Part shown: one piece after another, positions 36,602 to 45,041 of the stretch | Layout of the letters: each line of letters starts with the position of its first letter | How positions within the stretch are numbered: position 1 is the stretch's first letter | Notes under the pieces: model-generated | Seen by the model: only the letters and a program-made list of their open reading frames with translations | Told to the model about the DNA's origin: nothing | Databases searched by the model: none | Assembly (NCBI GenBank): GCA_937879965.1 | Contig: CALFMP010000022.1 | Location: forward strand, 92,662-156,661 | DNA length: 64,000 bases | Reading direction: 5' to 3' | Source of the DNA: QKMZ01 sp012965515 | GTDB lineage: Bacteria; Cyanobacteriota; Vampirovibrionia; Obscuribacterales; Obscuribacteraceae | Translations under genes and position numbers: made by a program

Positions 36602-37303
36602 CTAGTCTTCAGGGCTGAGATGTTCGTACTCCGAAGAACCAATCACCCAGAGAAAAGCCTGGGTATCCATGTGATCTTTCGGCTTTAGATCAGCAATATC
36701 TTTCTTGATCAAATCCGAGAGATGCAGGAGTCGTTCATACGTACCAAAGTTTGGCTTGGAAGAATAGTCAAGGCCATAACCCAGTTCATCTGCCGCATTT
36801 CGCATAGCAGTGGGTTTCATAATTATGTGATTCCATGGCTGAGCGATAAATGGAAAAAGAGTAACGACGGGCCATGAAAGAACGCGCGATTTTATGCGCG
36901 GCAGTTCTGCAACTGAGACGATCCATTGAACAAATCGCTCTTTTAGGGGATCTCGCTCATGCAAAAGCTGATACAACCCTTCAGAAAAAGAGCGCGCTCC
37001 TTCTCGCGTTTTGACGCCATCACGCAATGCCATTTTTTCAAACGAAAACAAGAAATTCGTTTTCGCCTCGACTCTCAATGCACGGCTGGCAATTTCTTCA
37101 TAGTCACGGCTGCGAAGAAGCGCCTTGAACTTGTCTTGGCTAAGCAGTTCCTCCCACAAGTTGTGAGCGCTCATTTTGTATGTAACTTCCCAGTCTATGT
37201 AACGCTGATCTTTGAAAGCCCTGGGGAAAAAGCGCAGAAATCTCTTTCTGTGCCGAGCCAGAGCTCTCGCGTTCAGCTCTCCGGACTTAGTTTTTGTTGC
37301 CAC
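36602..37303 (-). CDS. Hypothetical protein
   Basis: 233 residues from GTG 37303, with only a weak ribosome site. The N-terminus is strongly basic (ARALARHRKRFLRFFPRAFKD). The middle is helical with the aromatic/basic pattern YEEIASRALRVEAKTNFLFSFEKMALRDGV, and a late block reads FPFIAQPWNHIIMKPTAMRNAADELG. There is no signal peptide or membrane helix. It is not recognised, although the sequence is clearly protein-like throughout. A predicted 32-residue membrane peptide is encoded 18 bp upstream on the same strand. Confidence 0.7.
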   Translation of the reverse strand: MATKTKSGELNARALARHRKRFLRFFPRAFKDQRYIDWEVTYKMSAHNLWEELLSQDKFKALLRSRDYEEIASRALRVEAKTNFLFSFEKMALRDGVKTREGARSFSEGLYQLLHERDPLKERFVQWIVSVAELPRIKSRVLSWPVVTLFPFIAQPWNHIIMKPTAMRNAADELGYGLDYSSKPNFGTYERLLHLSDLIKKDIADLKPKDHMDTQAFLWVIGSSEYEHLSPED

Positions 37304-37321
37304 TGACTTGCTCTATGTTTC

Positions 37322-37420
37322 TCAACTGGCTTCTTTGCTGAGCAAGACATCCATTGTCACTTTCAAGACGATGTAAAACGCAATACACAACAAAAGGCTT
37401 GGTATCCAGAGATTAATCAT
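37322..37420 (-). CDS. 32-residue single-pass membrane peptide
   Basis: A short frame starting at ATG 37420 with AAGGA 9-10 nt upstream encodes MINLW, a hydrophobic helix (IPSLLLCIAFYIVLK) and a polar tail (TMDVLLSKEAS). The helix length, flanking charges and clear ribosome site are those of a real small membrane protein. It lies between the large Pro/Gln-repeat protein and the hypothetical protein, all on the minus strand with short gaps, so it probably belongs to that operon. It is below the size threshold of most gene callers. Confidence 0.5.
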   Translation of the reverse strand: MINLWIPSLLLCIAFYIVLKVTMDVLLSKEAS

Positions 37421-37457
37421 AATCGAGATCCTTGTACTTTGTACTCTTCTTGGACTG

Positions 37458-39497
37458 TTACTTGACTTCAGTTACCGTACCGTCTGCCTTGAACTTGATG
37501 GTCCACACCGTTCCTTTCGAGTCCTTAACTGTGCTGGCGAAATTGCCATCGGCTTCACGACCGGTTCGTACTTCAACAACATCTGAGATTGAGACTGGTT
37601 GTCCGCCTACTCCGAGGAATTTCATATCTTTACTGGAGGCATATTCGATGTAACTGCTCACCAAGTTGTTATTACTATCGAGTATCTCTTGCGCGCTGAA
37701 GTTTGTATCGCCGTTCATGCCCAGCGTCCAGCCGGAGCTGTCTTCGATCTCCCCTTCATACTTGTAAGTGACATTGCCGTTGGAAGCACGTGTTACTTGT
37801 GCGGTGCGATGATCGAGAACGTCATTGTCACCACCTGCCCACCCAGGAATAGCTCCTCCGATGCCAATCGGTCGCGCCACATGGAAGGTATCTCCACTAT
37901 GGGAAAAATTACTGACATTGGCCTGTATGAGACCAGGGGCCTCGCCGTTGACTTTGGTTTGTACTTCAGAGAATTTTGTCACTTTGCCGGTGAGATCGGT
38001 TTCTGCTTTATAAATAGCGCCATCAGTGCTTTCGATTTCGGTATCAAATTTCTTCGTTGCCTCATTGAAGGTTGTCGTAATCTTGTGCACGTCTTTGATT
38101 TCTCTAGGACCATTGTCGGTCTTCACCTTGTATGTGAGGCTGCCGTCGTATTTCATCACTCGCTTGAGCAGCTGTCCGGCAGCACTCAATGTTTCCTCGG
38201 CACTAAAATTGGTGTCACCATCTAGACCGAGCAACCAGCCAGTATTGTCATCAATTTCTCCCTTGTAACTGTAAACCGTATTTCCTTGTGAATCGGTCTT
38301 CTTGCTCACAAGTTCGCGCCAGTCGATGTCCCAGCCACCTTTACCGTCCTTTTCGGAACTGAACGTTTCTCCCGGCGTCGACTCGCCCAATCCGGGCGGT
38401 CCAGCTGGGCTATACAAGTCTTTGGAAGGTGCAAGCAACGCGGTATCAAACGGTTTGACCGATTGTTGCGTTTCACTTGGATTATTCGCGGGAGTTTTTT
38501 CAGGAGGCCTTTGAGCTGAAGAAGTTTGCTCAGGTGGTCTTTGCGGATTTTGTGGTTGCTGGTCCGCCGGTTTCTGTGGATTCTGCGGAATTTGGCTTTC
38601 CGGCGGTCTTTGCGAATTCGGCGGATTCTGTCTTTCAGGAGGTCTTTGGGGAAGCGAACGATTTTGCCTTTCCGGAGGTCTCAGTGGACTCACTGACTGT
38701 CTTGTCTGCGGCTGGTGGTCGCCGGCATCCTGCATTTCGTACGGGTTCGATTGCAGCGGTGGCAATGGTTGATAGCCGGGTGGCTGACGGCGCTGTGCTT
38801 CAGCCATGCGGCGATTGCGTTCGGTATATGCGCGATTGCGGTGTTCGTTGAAATAGTAATTCCATTCGATCTCCGGATTGATTTGAAGCGCTTGTCTAAG
38901 CAGATGTTGGCCCATGCCAAAGAGCTGATCGTTTCCTTTGGCAATGAAGCAGAATGCAGCATTAGCACGGGCGTAAACTGGCGCCATGCGCAGGTTGTCG
39001 AGAAACTGTTTTTCTCTTTCCAATTCGATTCTTTCATCTTGAATCGCTCTTATTTGTTCTCGCGACGCTCCCATACGACCTGCACGCATCAAACGCGCTG
39101 AGTTGTCTTCAATCGCGCGATCGTTGTTTTGCATATCGCGAGAAACTTGACGTTGATCAATTCTATCGGCCGCGACAATTGCCGACTGGTAATCGTGAAA
39201 TGCGGATTGTGCACCATATGAAGATGCCCTTTCATGTGCATTCTGCAGGTGCTTAAATGGATTATCGAAGCTCTGCGGATTGCGATAATCATTTGGTCTT
39301 TCCAAACGTGCGTCGCGCGATGAACCATCAAATTGATAGTACTGCGGCTGATTTTCATAGCCGGCTGCACGTGTGTTTCGTTCCCAAAGAGGTTGTCTGC
39401 CGTCGAAGACTTGCGCGACCAGTCCATTATTATAGGCACTGGGCTGCAAGTCATAATTTTGCCCACGAGGATCTACTAGCTCGAATTGCGGAGCCAT
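37458..39497 (-). CDS. Large protein with Pro/Gln repeat linker and duplicated C-terminal domain
   Basis: 679 residues; AGAGGG 7 nt before ATG. There are four parts. First, an Asn/Tyr/Gln-rich N-terminus (1-90) without a signal peptide. Second, a helical region (about 95-240) with coiled-coil character (RAIQDERIELEREKQFLDNL). Third, a repeat linker (about 245-350) of RPPERQN/PQNPQRPPE units. Fourth, two copies of a beta-rich domain. The copies share YSYKGEIDDNTGWLLGLDG / YKYEGEIEDSSGWTLGMNG followed by DTNFSAEE / DTNFSAQE. It is not recognised and there is no enzymatic motif. The architecture suggests a surface, predation or scaffold role, but export would need a non-Sec route. Confidence 0.72.
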   Translation of the reverse strand: MAPQFELVDPRGQNYDLQPSAYNNGLVAQVFDGRQPLWERNTRAAGYENQPQYYQFDGSSRDARLERPNDYRNPQSFDNPFKHLQNAHERASSYGAQSAFHDYQSAIVAADRIDQRQVSRDMQNNDRAIEDNSARLMRAGRMGASREQIRAIQDERIELEREKQFLDNLRMAPVYARANAAFCFIAKGNDQLFGMGQHLLRQALQINPEIEWNYYFNEHRNRAYTERNRRMAEAQRRQPPGYQPLPPLQSNPYEMQDAGDHQPQTRQSVSPLRPPERQNRSLPQRPPERQNPPNSQRPPESQIPQNPQKPADQQPQNPQRPPEQTSSAQRPPEKTPANNPSETQQSVKPFDTALLAPSKDLYSPAGPPGLGESTPGETFSSEKDGKGGWDIDWRELVSKKTDSQGNTVYSYKGEIDDNTGWLLGLDGDTNFSAEETLSAAGQLLKRVMKYDGSLTYKVKTDNGPREIKDVHKITTTFNEATKKFDTEIESTDGAIYKAETDLTGKVTKFSEVQTKVNGEAPGLIQANVSNFSHSGDTFHVARPIGIGGAIPGWAGGDNDVLDHRTAQVTRASNGNVTYKYEGEIEDSSGWTLGMNGDTNFSAQEILDSNNNLVSSYIEYASSKDMKFLGVGGQPVSISDVVEVRTGREADGNFASTVKDSKGTVWTIKFKADGTVTEVK
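38505..38690 (-). repeat. Pro/Gln/Arg-coding repeat array
   Basis: Within the large protein gene, a degenerate unit of 24-36 bp encoding (Q/N)RPPE(R/S)Q(N/I)P recurs about six times. Copies differ at many bases. Such arrays expand and contract by slippage. Confidence 0.65.
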
Positions 39498-39633
39498 CTC
39501 TATCCCTCTCTAACTATGCCTGGCCGTTCCAGTGGGATATATACGTAGTCCCTGAAAATTGGACAAAGGCGGGCAATAAATGCTCAGGTGAGTCAGAAAG
39601 GTCGCAGTTAAATCGTTTCTGCCTGACGTGAAC

Positions 39634-40332
39634 CTACCACTGACCAGTTTCGTAATTGATACCTGTAGAATCCGGTCGAGCTTCACCCATATAGCCAAAC
39701 TTGGTATTGCGCACGGTAAATCCGCCAGATGCTGTTTTCTCTACGGTAGTCGTCGTGTTGTCCGGGCGAAAGATTGTGACGTCATCGCCATGCTTTACCA
39801 TTCGGCCGCGAGTGCCATTGGGGTATTTCACAAGATAATCATTACTTTCAAAACGTGGAATCAAGACTGTTCCGTCAGCAAAACCATCTTCAATCGCATA
39901 GCTGCCGTCCGGAAAACGGCGCAGAAAGCAGCTGCTGCCATCAACCATATTACATTTAAGAACAATGGCTGTGCGGTTTTTCGGCGGTCCCTTTTTCTCA
40001 TAAGGATCTATATCTTGTACAGAAAAGACTAGAACCATGTCCTTTGCAAAATCCGATGCACTTGTTCCAAGCTCTTTGGCTGTGCCTTTTGCAACACTCT
40101 TAATCAACGACCGCACGGGACCGGTATGCTTTTTCTTGTCTGTCTCAGCGTCATCCTTCGAAAGCCAAGGCGAATTACGAGTCTTCGCCCACTCCTCTGC
40201 TTGCCAAATTTTTACCTGTGCATCAGCAGCGGTGGCTGCTTCGCCATGATCTACGGTGCCTGCAGCAAATGCGGTGAGCGGCAAGCTGAAAACGGCGGTG
40301 CACAAAAGACCGATGGTAAGGGAAGAGCGCAT
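39634..40332 (-). CDS. Exported hypothetical protein
   Basis: 232 residues from ATG 40332, chosen because GAGG lies 8 nt upstream and the signal peptide (SSLTIGLLCTAVFSLPLTAFAAG) then begins at once. The mature part has a basic/polar helical segment (residues 60-95) followed by a beta-repeat region. In that region short strands of the form DGSYAIEDGFADGTVLIPRF, YLVKYPNGTRGRMV, DDVTIFRPDNTTTTVEKT and GGFTVRNTKFGYMG recur every 18-20 residues, as in YD/MORN-like beta-ribbons. There is a possible disulfide pair (VLKCNMVDGSSCF). It is not recognised, probably periplasmic, and a strand-mate of the FGE-like gene. Confidence 0.68.
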   Translation of the reverse strand: MRSSLTIGLLCTAVFSLPLTAFAAGTVDHGEAATAADAQVKIWQAEEWAKTRNSPWLSKDDAETDKKKHTGPVRSLIKSVAKGTAKELGTSASDFAKDMVLVFSVQDIDPYEKKGPPKNRTAIVLKCNMVDGSSCFLRRFPDGSYAIEDGFADGTVLIPRFESNDYLVKYPNGTRGRMVKHGDDVTIFRPDNTTTTVEKTASGGFTVRNTKFGYMGEARPDSTGINYETGQW

Positions 40333-40405
40333 TGGCTTGACCTCAGAAAAACAACGTGGGTCAAGAAGATTATCATTTAGGTGAAAACGGCTCAAGGTTG
40401 ATGAG

Positions 40406-41497
40406 CTAATTTGCTTGTCTAGCGGAATTTTTTGCAGACGACTTGGTTTCTATGTCTTTTACGCACCGAAAGCCGAGATGATTCTGCGCTGAATCCGGTG
40501 AGCTCTTCATGCGCGCAGACGGTCTATAGCTCGAGCAATAAGATTCGCAGCAAAGGAATGAACCGCCACGTTTGACGCGCTTGTCAATGCCGGGCTCATC
40601 GGGATCAAAACTGTCTGATGGTCCTTGCGGATTTTCAGTAATTCGATCGACAAGTTTCGAATAATAATCGCTTCTGTACCAATCGGAGCACCATTCCCAG
40701 ACGTTGCCAATCATATCGAATAGCCCGTACCCATTTGGAGAAAATGATTTTACCGGCGCAGTTGTGAAATATTTATCTGTTCCTTTATTGTCGAAGGGAA
40801 AACCACCCTGCCAGAGGTTGGCGCGCGGTTTTTTATCTTCAGGCGCTTTATTTCCCCAGGAATACTCTTTGCCCTTCATTCCGCCGCGTGCCGCATACTC
40901 CCATTCTGCTTCAGTGGGCAGGCGTTTTCCTGCCCACTTGCAGTAGGCCGCCGCATCATCCCAGGAAACTTGAACGACAGGATGTTCTTCTTTGCCGATT
41001 ATTGAACTGGACGGACCTTCGGGATGTCGCCAGTCAGCGCCCTCTACCCACTTCCACCAATGAGAATAATCCCGCAGTGAAACCGGACCTCTGGTTGCCG
41101 TGAAAACAAGAGAACCTGGTCGAAGTTCTTTTTGCGGCGGCTTCCAGTTGGGTGGTAACTGTTTCTTCAACTCGAGCCAATCAGGCTTACGCTCTGCTGT
41201 TGTTACATAGCCTGTAGCGTCAACGAACGCCTTGAACTGTCCATTTGTGACTTCAGTTCGGTCCATGAGAAATGACTTTACGCGGACCTTGTGAACGGGA
41301 AACTCATCACGCCTGGAGAGCGTGCCGACTCCTCCCATTTCGAATTCGCCGCCAGGGATCAACGCCATCTCACAACTTGAGTCGGTTTCGTCTTTTGAGG
41401 CTGTCTCAGCGATGCAAGGTCCAATCGAAACGCACAGCCAGAGAATTGCATACAAGTACGCAAAGGCTGAATACCAAAGTGTTTCTCTGAACATCAT
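40406..41497 (-). CDS. Exported formylglycine-generating-enzyme family protein with catalytic cysteines
   Basis: 363 residues. An N-terminal signal/anchor (AYLYAILWLCVSIGPCIAE) precedes a complete SUMF1/FGE domain from MALIPGGEFEMGG, through DRTEVTNGQFKAFVDATGY, HPVVQVSWDDAAAYCKWAGKRLPTEAEWEYAARGG and GNVWEWCSDWY to NHLGFRCV. Before the end, GGSFLCCESYCSSYRPSARM places Cys at both positions of the copper-binding pair of true formylglycine-generating enzymes (human GGSYMCHRSYC). Most bacterial homologues lack this pair. It may therefore convert a Cys of a sulfatase (CxPxR) to formylglycine, but outside the cytoplasm. No sulfatase gene is in the window. Confidence 0.85.
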   Translation of the reverse strand: MMFRETLWYSAFAYLYAILWLCVSIGPCIAETASKDETDSSCEMALIPGGEFEMGGVGTLSRRDEFPVHKVRVKSFLMDRTEVTNGQFKAFVDATGYVTTAERKPDWLELKKQLPPNWKPPQKELRPGSLVFTATRGPVSLRDYSHWWKWVEGADWRHPEGPSSSIIGKEEHPVVQVSWDDAAAYCKWAGKRLPTEAEWEYAARGGMKGKEYSWGNKAPEDKKPRANLWQGGFPFDNKGTDKYFTTAPVKSFSPNGYGLFDMIGNVWEWCSDWYRSDYYSKLVDRITENPQGPSDSFDPDEPGIDKRVKRGGSFLCCESYCSSYRPSARMKSSPDSAQNHLGFRCVKDIETKSSAKNSARQAN

Positions 41498-41573
41498 GGC
41501 GTATTATGATAGCTTAATTTCGAATGTAATCATGAAAGATAAACTGTAGACGCTCCACTAGACCGGGTCTTTC

Positions 41574-42881
41574 ATGAAAAGTTTGCTTTCACGAGCGACA
41601 CCAATTCTTTTCGCTATCGCGCTCTGTTTCTTCCACTGCCTACCTGCATGCGCAGAAGAGTCCATTGCGAAGTATGTGCGTGTGCCGATTTTCTTTCTTA
41701 CAGACAGAAACTTGTCAGGTAATCCAAAACAAACAAATTTCGTTTTCGGTCCACATCGCAAGTATCTTGGTGATTGCTTACATGATCCATTTCTCGGCAC
41801 GGCAACAGTCGTGATTGAAAACGTAGATCACAAGCCGGTCACGGAAGCTCTGCAGAGAATCGGCTGGCAGGCTGTTGGATCAGACAAGTCTGAAGGATTG
41901 ATTTCAAACTCACTCATTGAAGGTGAAACACACGAAGAAATTGCCCATAAGTTTTACAGCTCATTGAAGGAGCAATGCGAGCTGACAACCGACAAAAATG
42001 TCTTTGTTTTTGTTCATGGCTACAAGAACTCATTCCGTTCAGCCGCTCATACTGCAGCATGGCTTGCCTATAATGCAGAACGTCCGACCATCTTGTATTC
42101 GTGGCCATCGGCGGCAAAGTTACGTGCTTACTCATCCGATGAGAATAACGTTGAATGGAGTCAAGAACACTTCAATGACATGATCTGTTCGCTTGACGAA
42201 ATGTGCAAAGAGGACTCCGCAATCAAAGTCAGGCTGATGGCACACAGCATGGGAAGCAGGCTGCTGGTTCGTGCCATTCCGATTCTGCGCGATCGCCAGT
42301 ACATCACGGAATTTGCCATGATTTGCCCCGACGTCGATTCGGGATTGGTAAAGCATTATGCTCGCCGTTATTTCAATCCGAAGGGCACTGCCAAAATTAG
42401 ACTATACATGTCCCGTCGCGACAAAGCTTTAGCGTTTTCGCAAATCGTGCATGGAGGTTACACCAGATTAGGTGAGTGTGCGGATTCTCTAAGCGGCATG
42501 CTCAGCCAGGTAATGGGAAACCGTCCGGCAAACAGCGCAGAAGAAAGGAAGGAAGCGGCCGCTGATGATGCGGCTTTTCAAGAAACATTGAAACTAGCGA
42601 AGCATCGTCTCCAGACGATTGACTTCACCGAAATTGATCGCGGCTTTCTTGGTCACAATGTACCGGCAAAATTGATCTGCAGTATGTCTTTCAATGAAAA
42701 ACCGGGAACGAATCTGGATTTAGTGCAAGAAGAGTCTGGACAGCGCAGCAAACTTAGCAACACGTTTTCAAAAATTACTCACTTAAAAGACACTGCACCA
42801 CATATCACTGAGTCTTGCCTACGAGTTGTGAAATCTGGTCAGCAAAAACAAAAATCGAGTAAATCAAAACACAAAACCTAG
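41574..42881 (+). CDS. Exported DUF900-type alpha/beta hydrolase
   Basis: 435 residues. The signal peptide is PILFAIALCFFHCLPACAEE. The DUF900 core is evident: VPIFFLTDRNLSG at the start of the mature protein, NVFVFVHGYKNSFRSAAHTAAWLAY with the oxyanion HGY, ILYSWPS, and the nucleophile elbow AHSMGSRLLVRA. An acid follows in ICPDVDSGL, and a likely His in DRGFLGHN. The C-terminal 60 residues are polar and Lys/Ser-rich. Family members are predicted serine hydrolases or lipases of unknown substrate. It is divergent from the FGE gene, with about 75 bp between them. Periplasmic. Confidence 0.82.
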   Translation: MKSLLSRATPILFAIALCFFHCLPACAEESIAKYVRVPIFFLTDRNLSGNPKQTNFVFGPHRKYLGDCLHDPFLGTATVVIENVDHKPVTEALQRIGWQAVGSDKSEGLISNSLIEGETHEEIAHKFYSSLKEQCELTTDKNVFVFVHGYKNSFRSAAHTAAWLAYNAERPTILYSWPSAAKLRAYSSDENNVEWSQEHFNDMICSLDEMCKEDSAIKVRLMAHSMGSRLLVRAIPILRDRQYITEFAMICPDVDSGLVKHYARRYFNPKGTAKIRLYMSRRDKALAFSQIVHGGYTRLGECADSLSGMLSQVMGNRPANSAEERKEAAADDAAFQETLKLAKHRLQTIDFTEIDRGFLGHNVPAKLICSMSFNEKPGTNLDLVQEESGQRSKLSNTFSKITHLKDTAPHITESCLRVVKSGQQKQKSSKSKHKT

Positions 42882-42884
42882 AAA

Positions 42885-43499
42885 CTACTGCGCTGGTGCA
42901 GTAGCCTCTCCCTCAGCTTGAGGCTGTGGTGGAAGTCCATCGGAATTGTCTTCCGGCGATGGTGCGCGCAGCTGGCATGTGTAAGTCCAGGTTGAATGCG
43001 ATTTAGCATCATTCATTGTCAAAGTAGGTATCTTGGCACGCTCCATATAATCCTTGATTGGATTGATTATCTGATGCCGTGCATTCTTATCGGCAAGTGA
43101 CGTATCAACCGTCAATTCGATCGGCGCAGGCGAATTTATGTCACCTGGCTGTCCACCAACATTCCAGCTAAATTTGCCCTTGGCTCCCACAGAAGCCAGG
43201 CCTTCAGTAATGCGCTGTTCAATCAATTGGCGTGCCTGCATCTGGTTTACTCCGCCCAGCGGATCTTCAGGCGCCGGACCACGACGCATTACCTGCCCTA
43301 TCCAACTGCCATTCATAGCAATTACAGCCGCTATGCCAATAACAAAAATTCCCAGCACAAATGGAAGCGGATTGACTCCAGGAGTTTGTGGACCGCCGTA
43401 TGACCGCTTTGAATCGCGCACAACCTGCTTGGTACCGCAAGAAGGACAATTTTCCTCCCAGCCGTGAAGCGGAACTTTGCAAGTCGGGCATTTATGCAT
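42885..43499 (-). CDS. Zinc-ribbon membrane protein
   Basis: 204 residues. An N-terminal zinc ribbon (CPTCKVPLHGWEENCPSCG, two CxxC pairs) is followed by a short polar linker and one membrane helix (PFVLGIFVIGIAAVIAMNG, about 47-66). An outer domain of about 120 residues has an alternating strand/helix pattern and an acidic Pro/Ala/Gln tail. The layout of cytosolic Zn-ribbon, TM and outer domain is common in poorly characterised bacterial envelope proteins. It converges on the DUF900 hydrolase gene with only a few bases between stops. Confidence 0.75.
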   Translation of the reverse strand: MHKCPTCKVPLHGWEENCPSCGTKQVVRDSKRSYGGPQTPGVNPLPFVLGIFVIGIAAVIAMNGSWIGQVMRRGPAPEDPLGGVNQMQARQLIEQRITEGLASVGAKGKFSWNVGGQPGDINSPAPIELTVDTSLADKNARHQIINPIKDYMERAKIPTLTMNDAKSHSTWTYTCQLRAPSPEDNSDGLPPQPQAEGEATAPAQ

Positions 43500-43606
43500 A
43501 TTTACTTTACCGGACGAAGAAGTATTACCTACCTGAACCTATACCATACAGCGACACCGATCAACCGCCACCGCTGCCAAGAGACGAATGGTTAGACCCT
43601 GCTGGT

Positions 43607-43636
43607 AGAAAAAAGACCGTTAACGGTCTTTTTTCT
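43607..43636 (-). terminator. 30-bp perfect palindromic terminator (distal copy)
   Basis: A perfect palindrome with core GACCGTTAACGGTC flanked by A6 and T6 and closed by AG/CT. Read leftward it is a stem plus T-run, suited to terminating the PspA-like gene; being symmetrical, it works in both directions. Confidence 0.75.
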
Positions 43637-43654
43637 GAGCTCAAATTTGTCCTT

Positions 43655-43684
43655 GGAAAAAAGTCCGTTAACGGTCTTTTTTCC
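43655..43684 (-). terminator. Near-perfect palindromic terminator (proximal copy)
   Basis: A second copy of the same element 18 bp away, with GTCCGTTAACGGTC as core and the same A6/T6 flanks, closed by GG/CC. One pair is mismatched (43664 with 43675). It begins 4 bp after the stop of the PspA-like gene. Confidence 0.75.
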
Positions 43685-43687
43685 AAC

Positions 43688-44149
43688 TCAATAATGGTTC
43701 TTGAGGTTTAATAAAACGCCAATCAGTGCCCAGACGGTCATTACAGCGATAATTACCATAATGGGCCTCGTGGGATCTGACGATGTCCATTCTTGTTGAG
43801 ATTTCCGCTTCGCCTGCCAGAGCTGTTTCTTGGTGTAAGTCTGCTGAATCTCACTTTCGATTGTTTCCAATCGAAGTCTCAGTTTCACCGTTTCAGCTTT
43901 CTGAGTGATCAGTTCAGTTTCCAGAAATGCTGTTTGCTCGGGCGATAATTTCCGGTCAGTTAGTTTGTTTTCCTGGTTTTTCTCTTTAGCCATTGAGGCT
44001 GCAAGCTGCTGGCGAGTTTTTATAGTTTCCGACCGCAAACGGTCGTAGGCATGCTGTAGCGACCTTTGCGGGTCATCGACTTTTTCAAGCACCCTTTTGA
44101 GCCATTCCGGCATTTTCAATTCGCATCCGATAGCATCCTTAATTTCCAT
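43688..44149 (-). CDS. PspA-like coiled-coil protein with C-terminal membrane anchor
   Basis: 153 residues. After a short start, MPEWLKRVLEKVDDPQRSLQHAYDRL matches the opening of PspA/Vipp1 (amphipathic helix, then a DPE/DPQ turn and the first long helix). Two antiparallel coiled-coil helices follow to about residue 120 (TIKTRQQLAASMAKEKNQ, LETELITQKAETVKLRLRL). The protein then ends in one true membrane helix (IMVIIAVMTVWALIGVLLNL), which PspA lacks. Usual PspA proteins have about 220 residues and no TM. It may be a tail-anchored ESCRT-III-like membrane protein. The resemblance is by eye and needs structural confirmation. Confidence 0.62.
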   Translation of the reverse strand: MEIKDAIGCELKMPEWLKRVLEKVDDPQRSLQHAYDRLRSETIKTRQQLAASMAKEKNQENKLTDRKLSPEQTAFLETELITQKAETVKLRLRLETIESEIQQTYTKKQLWQAKRKSQQEWTSSDPTRPIMVIIAVMTVWALIGVLLNLKNHY

Positions 44150-44292
44150 TATGTGCTAATCAGACAATTTTGTTTTCAGCATAAAGCACCTAATGCAGTG
44201 TCAAAAAAATTGATTGCAATGTAATGATGTGTCGCCCAATTTAGACAGGCGTCGAGATTATACTTAGCGCTTTATCGCTTTGAGGCATGAGC

Positions 44293-45006
44293 ATGAAGAC
44301 GGAAAACCTTGATTACACCGCAGGCAGTAATACTTTCGAGTCGTATGTTGCGTATGACGAGGCAAGGTCGGGCAAACGCCCATGCGTGATCATTTGCCAT
44401 GCCTGGGCCGGACAGGGAGAATCCGATCAGGAAGTGGCGGGCAATCTGGCGAAATTGGGTTACGTAGGATTCTGCGCAGACGTATACGGTAAGGGACTGC
44501 GTGGCGATCCGACCGGAGACAACACTCATTTGATGAAACCCCTACTCGATGATAGGGCGGAGTTAAAGTCGCGCTTGCTTGCCTCAGTCGAAGCAGCAAA
44601 GAAACATCCAATGGTGGATCCTTCGAAAATAGCTGCAATTGGATACTGCTTTGGTGGTTTGTGTGTTCTCGATCTGGCTCGCTGTGGTGCGGACGTCAAA
44701 GGTGTGGTCAGTTTTCATGGTTTGTTTTTCCCGCCGAATTTGGGACCGCAAAAGGAAATCAAGGCTAAAGTACTGATTCTGCACGGATGGGACGATCCAA
44801 TGGCAACACCCGACCAGGTTGTTGAAGTCGCAAGAGAATTGAGTGAGGCCAAAGCTGACTGGCAAATTCACGGTTACGGCGGCACTATGCATGCATTTAC
44901 TGCGCCCCAAGCAAATCAACCTGATAAGGGGATCCTGTACAACGAAACTGCAGCAAAGAGATCATGGAAAGCAATGGAGAACTTCCTAGAGGAAGTTCTC
45001 GCATAG
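44293..45006 (+). CDS. Dienelactone hydrolase family protein
   Basis: 237 residues from ATG 44293, 7 nt after TGAGG; the ATG at 44287 is too close to that site. It has the dienelactone-hydrolase fold: VIICHAWAGQ for the oxyanion strand, the nucleophile elbow GYCFGGLC with Cys, the acid in LHGWDDPMA and the His in MHAFTAP. Members hydrolyse lactones or esters, classically in chlorocatechol degradation, but most homologues have unknown substrates. It is monocistronic and cytosolic, and converges on the hypothetical gene at 45042. Confidence 0.88.
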   Translation: MKTENLDYTAGSNTFESYVAYDEARSGKRPCVIICHAWAGQGESDQEVAGNLAKLGYVGFCADVYGKGLRGDPTGDNTHLMKPLLDDRAELKSRLLASVEAAKKHPMVDPSKIAAIGYCFGGLCVLDLARCGADVKGVVSFHGLFFPPNLGPQKEIKAKVLILHGWDDPMATPDQVVEVARELSEAKADWQIHGYGGTMHAFTAPQANQPDKGILYNETAAKRSWKAMENFLEEVLA

Positions 45007-45041
45007 TTTGAAAAGGTCGAAATAGACTTAGACTTAATCGC

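Noticed and set aside
41574..42881. DUF900 hydrolase as a lipoprotein (LPAC at the end of the signal peptide)
   Set aside because: Pro at -2 does not fit the lipobox, and an ACAEE signal peptidase I site follows directly.
44590..44920. Long minus-strand frame inside the dienelactone hydrolase gene
   Set aside because: Shadow of the plus-strand gene, whose catalytic motifs are complete.
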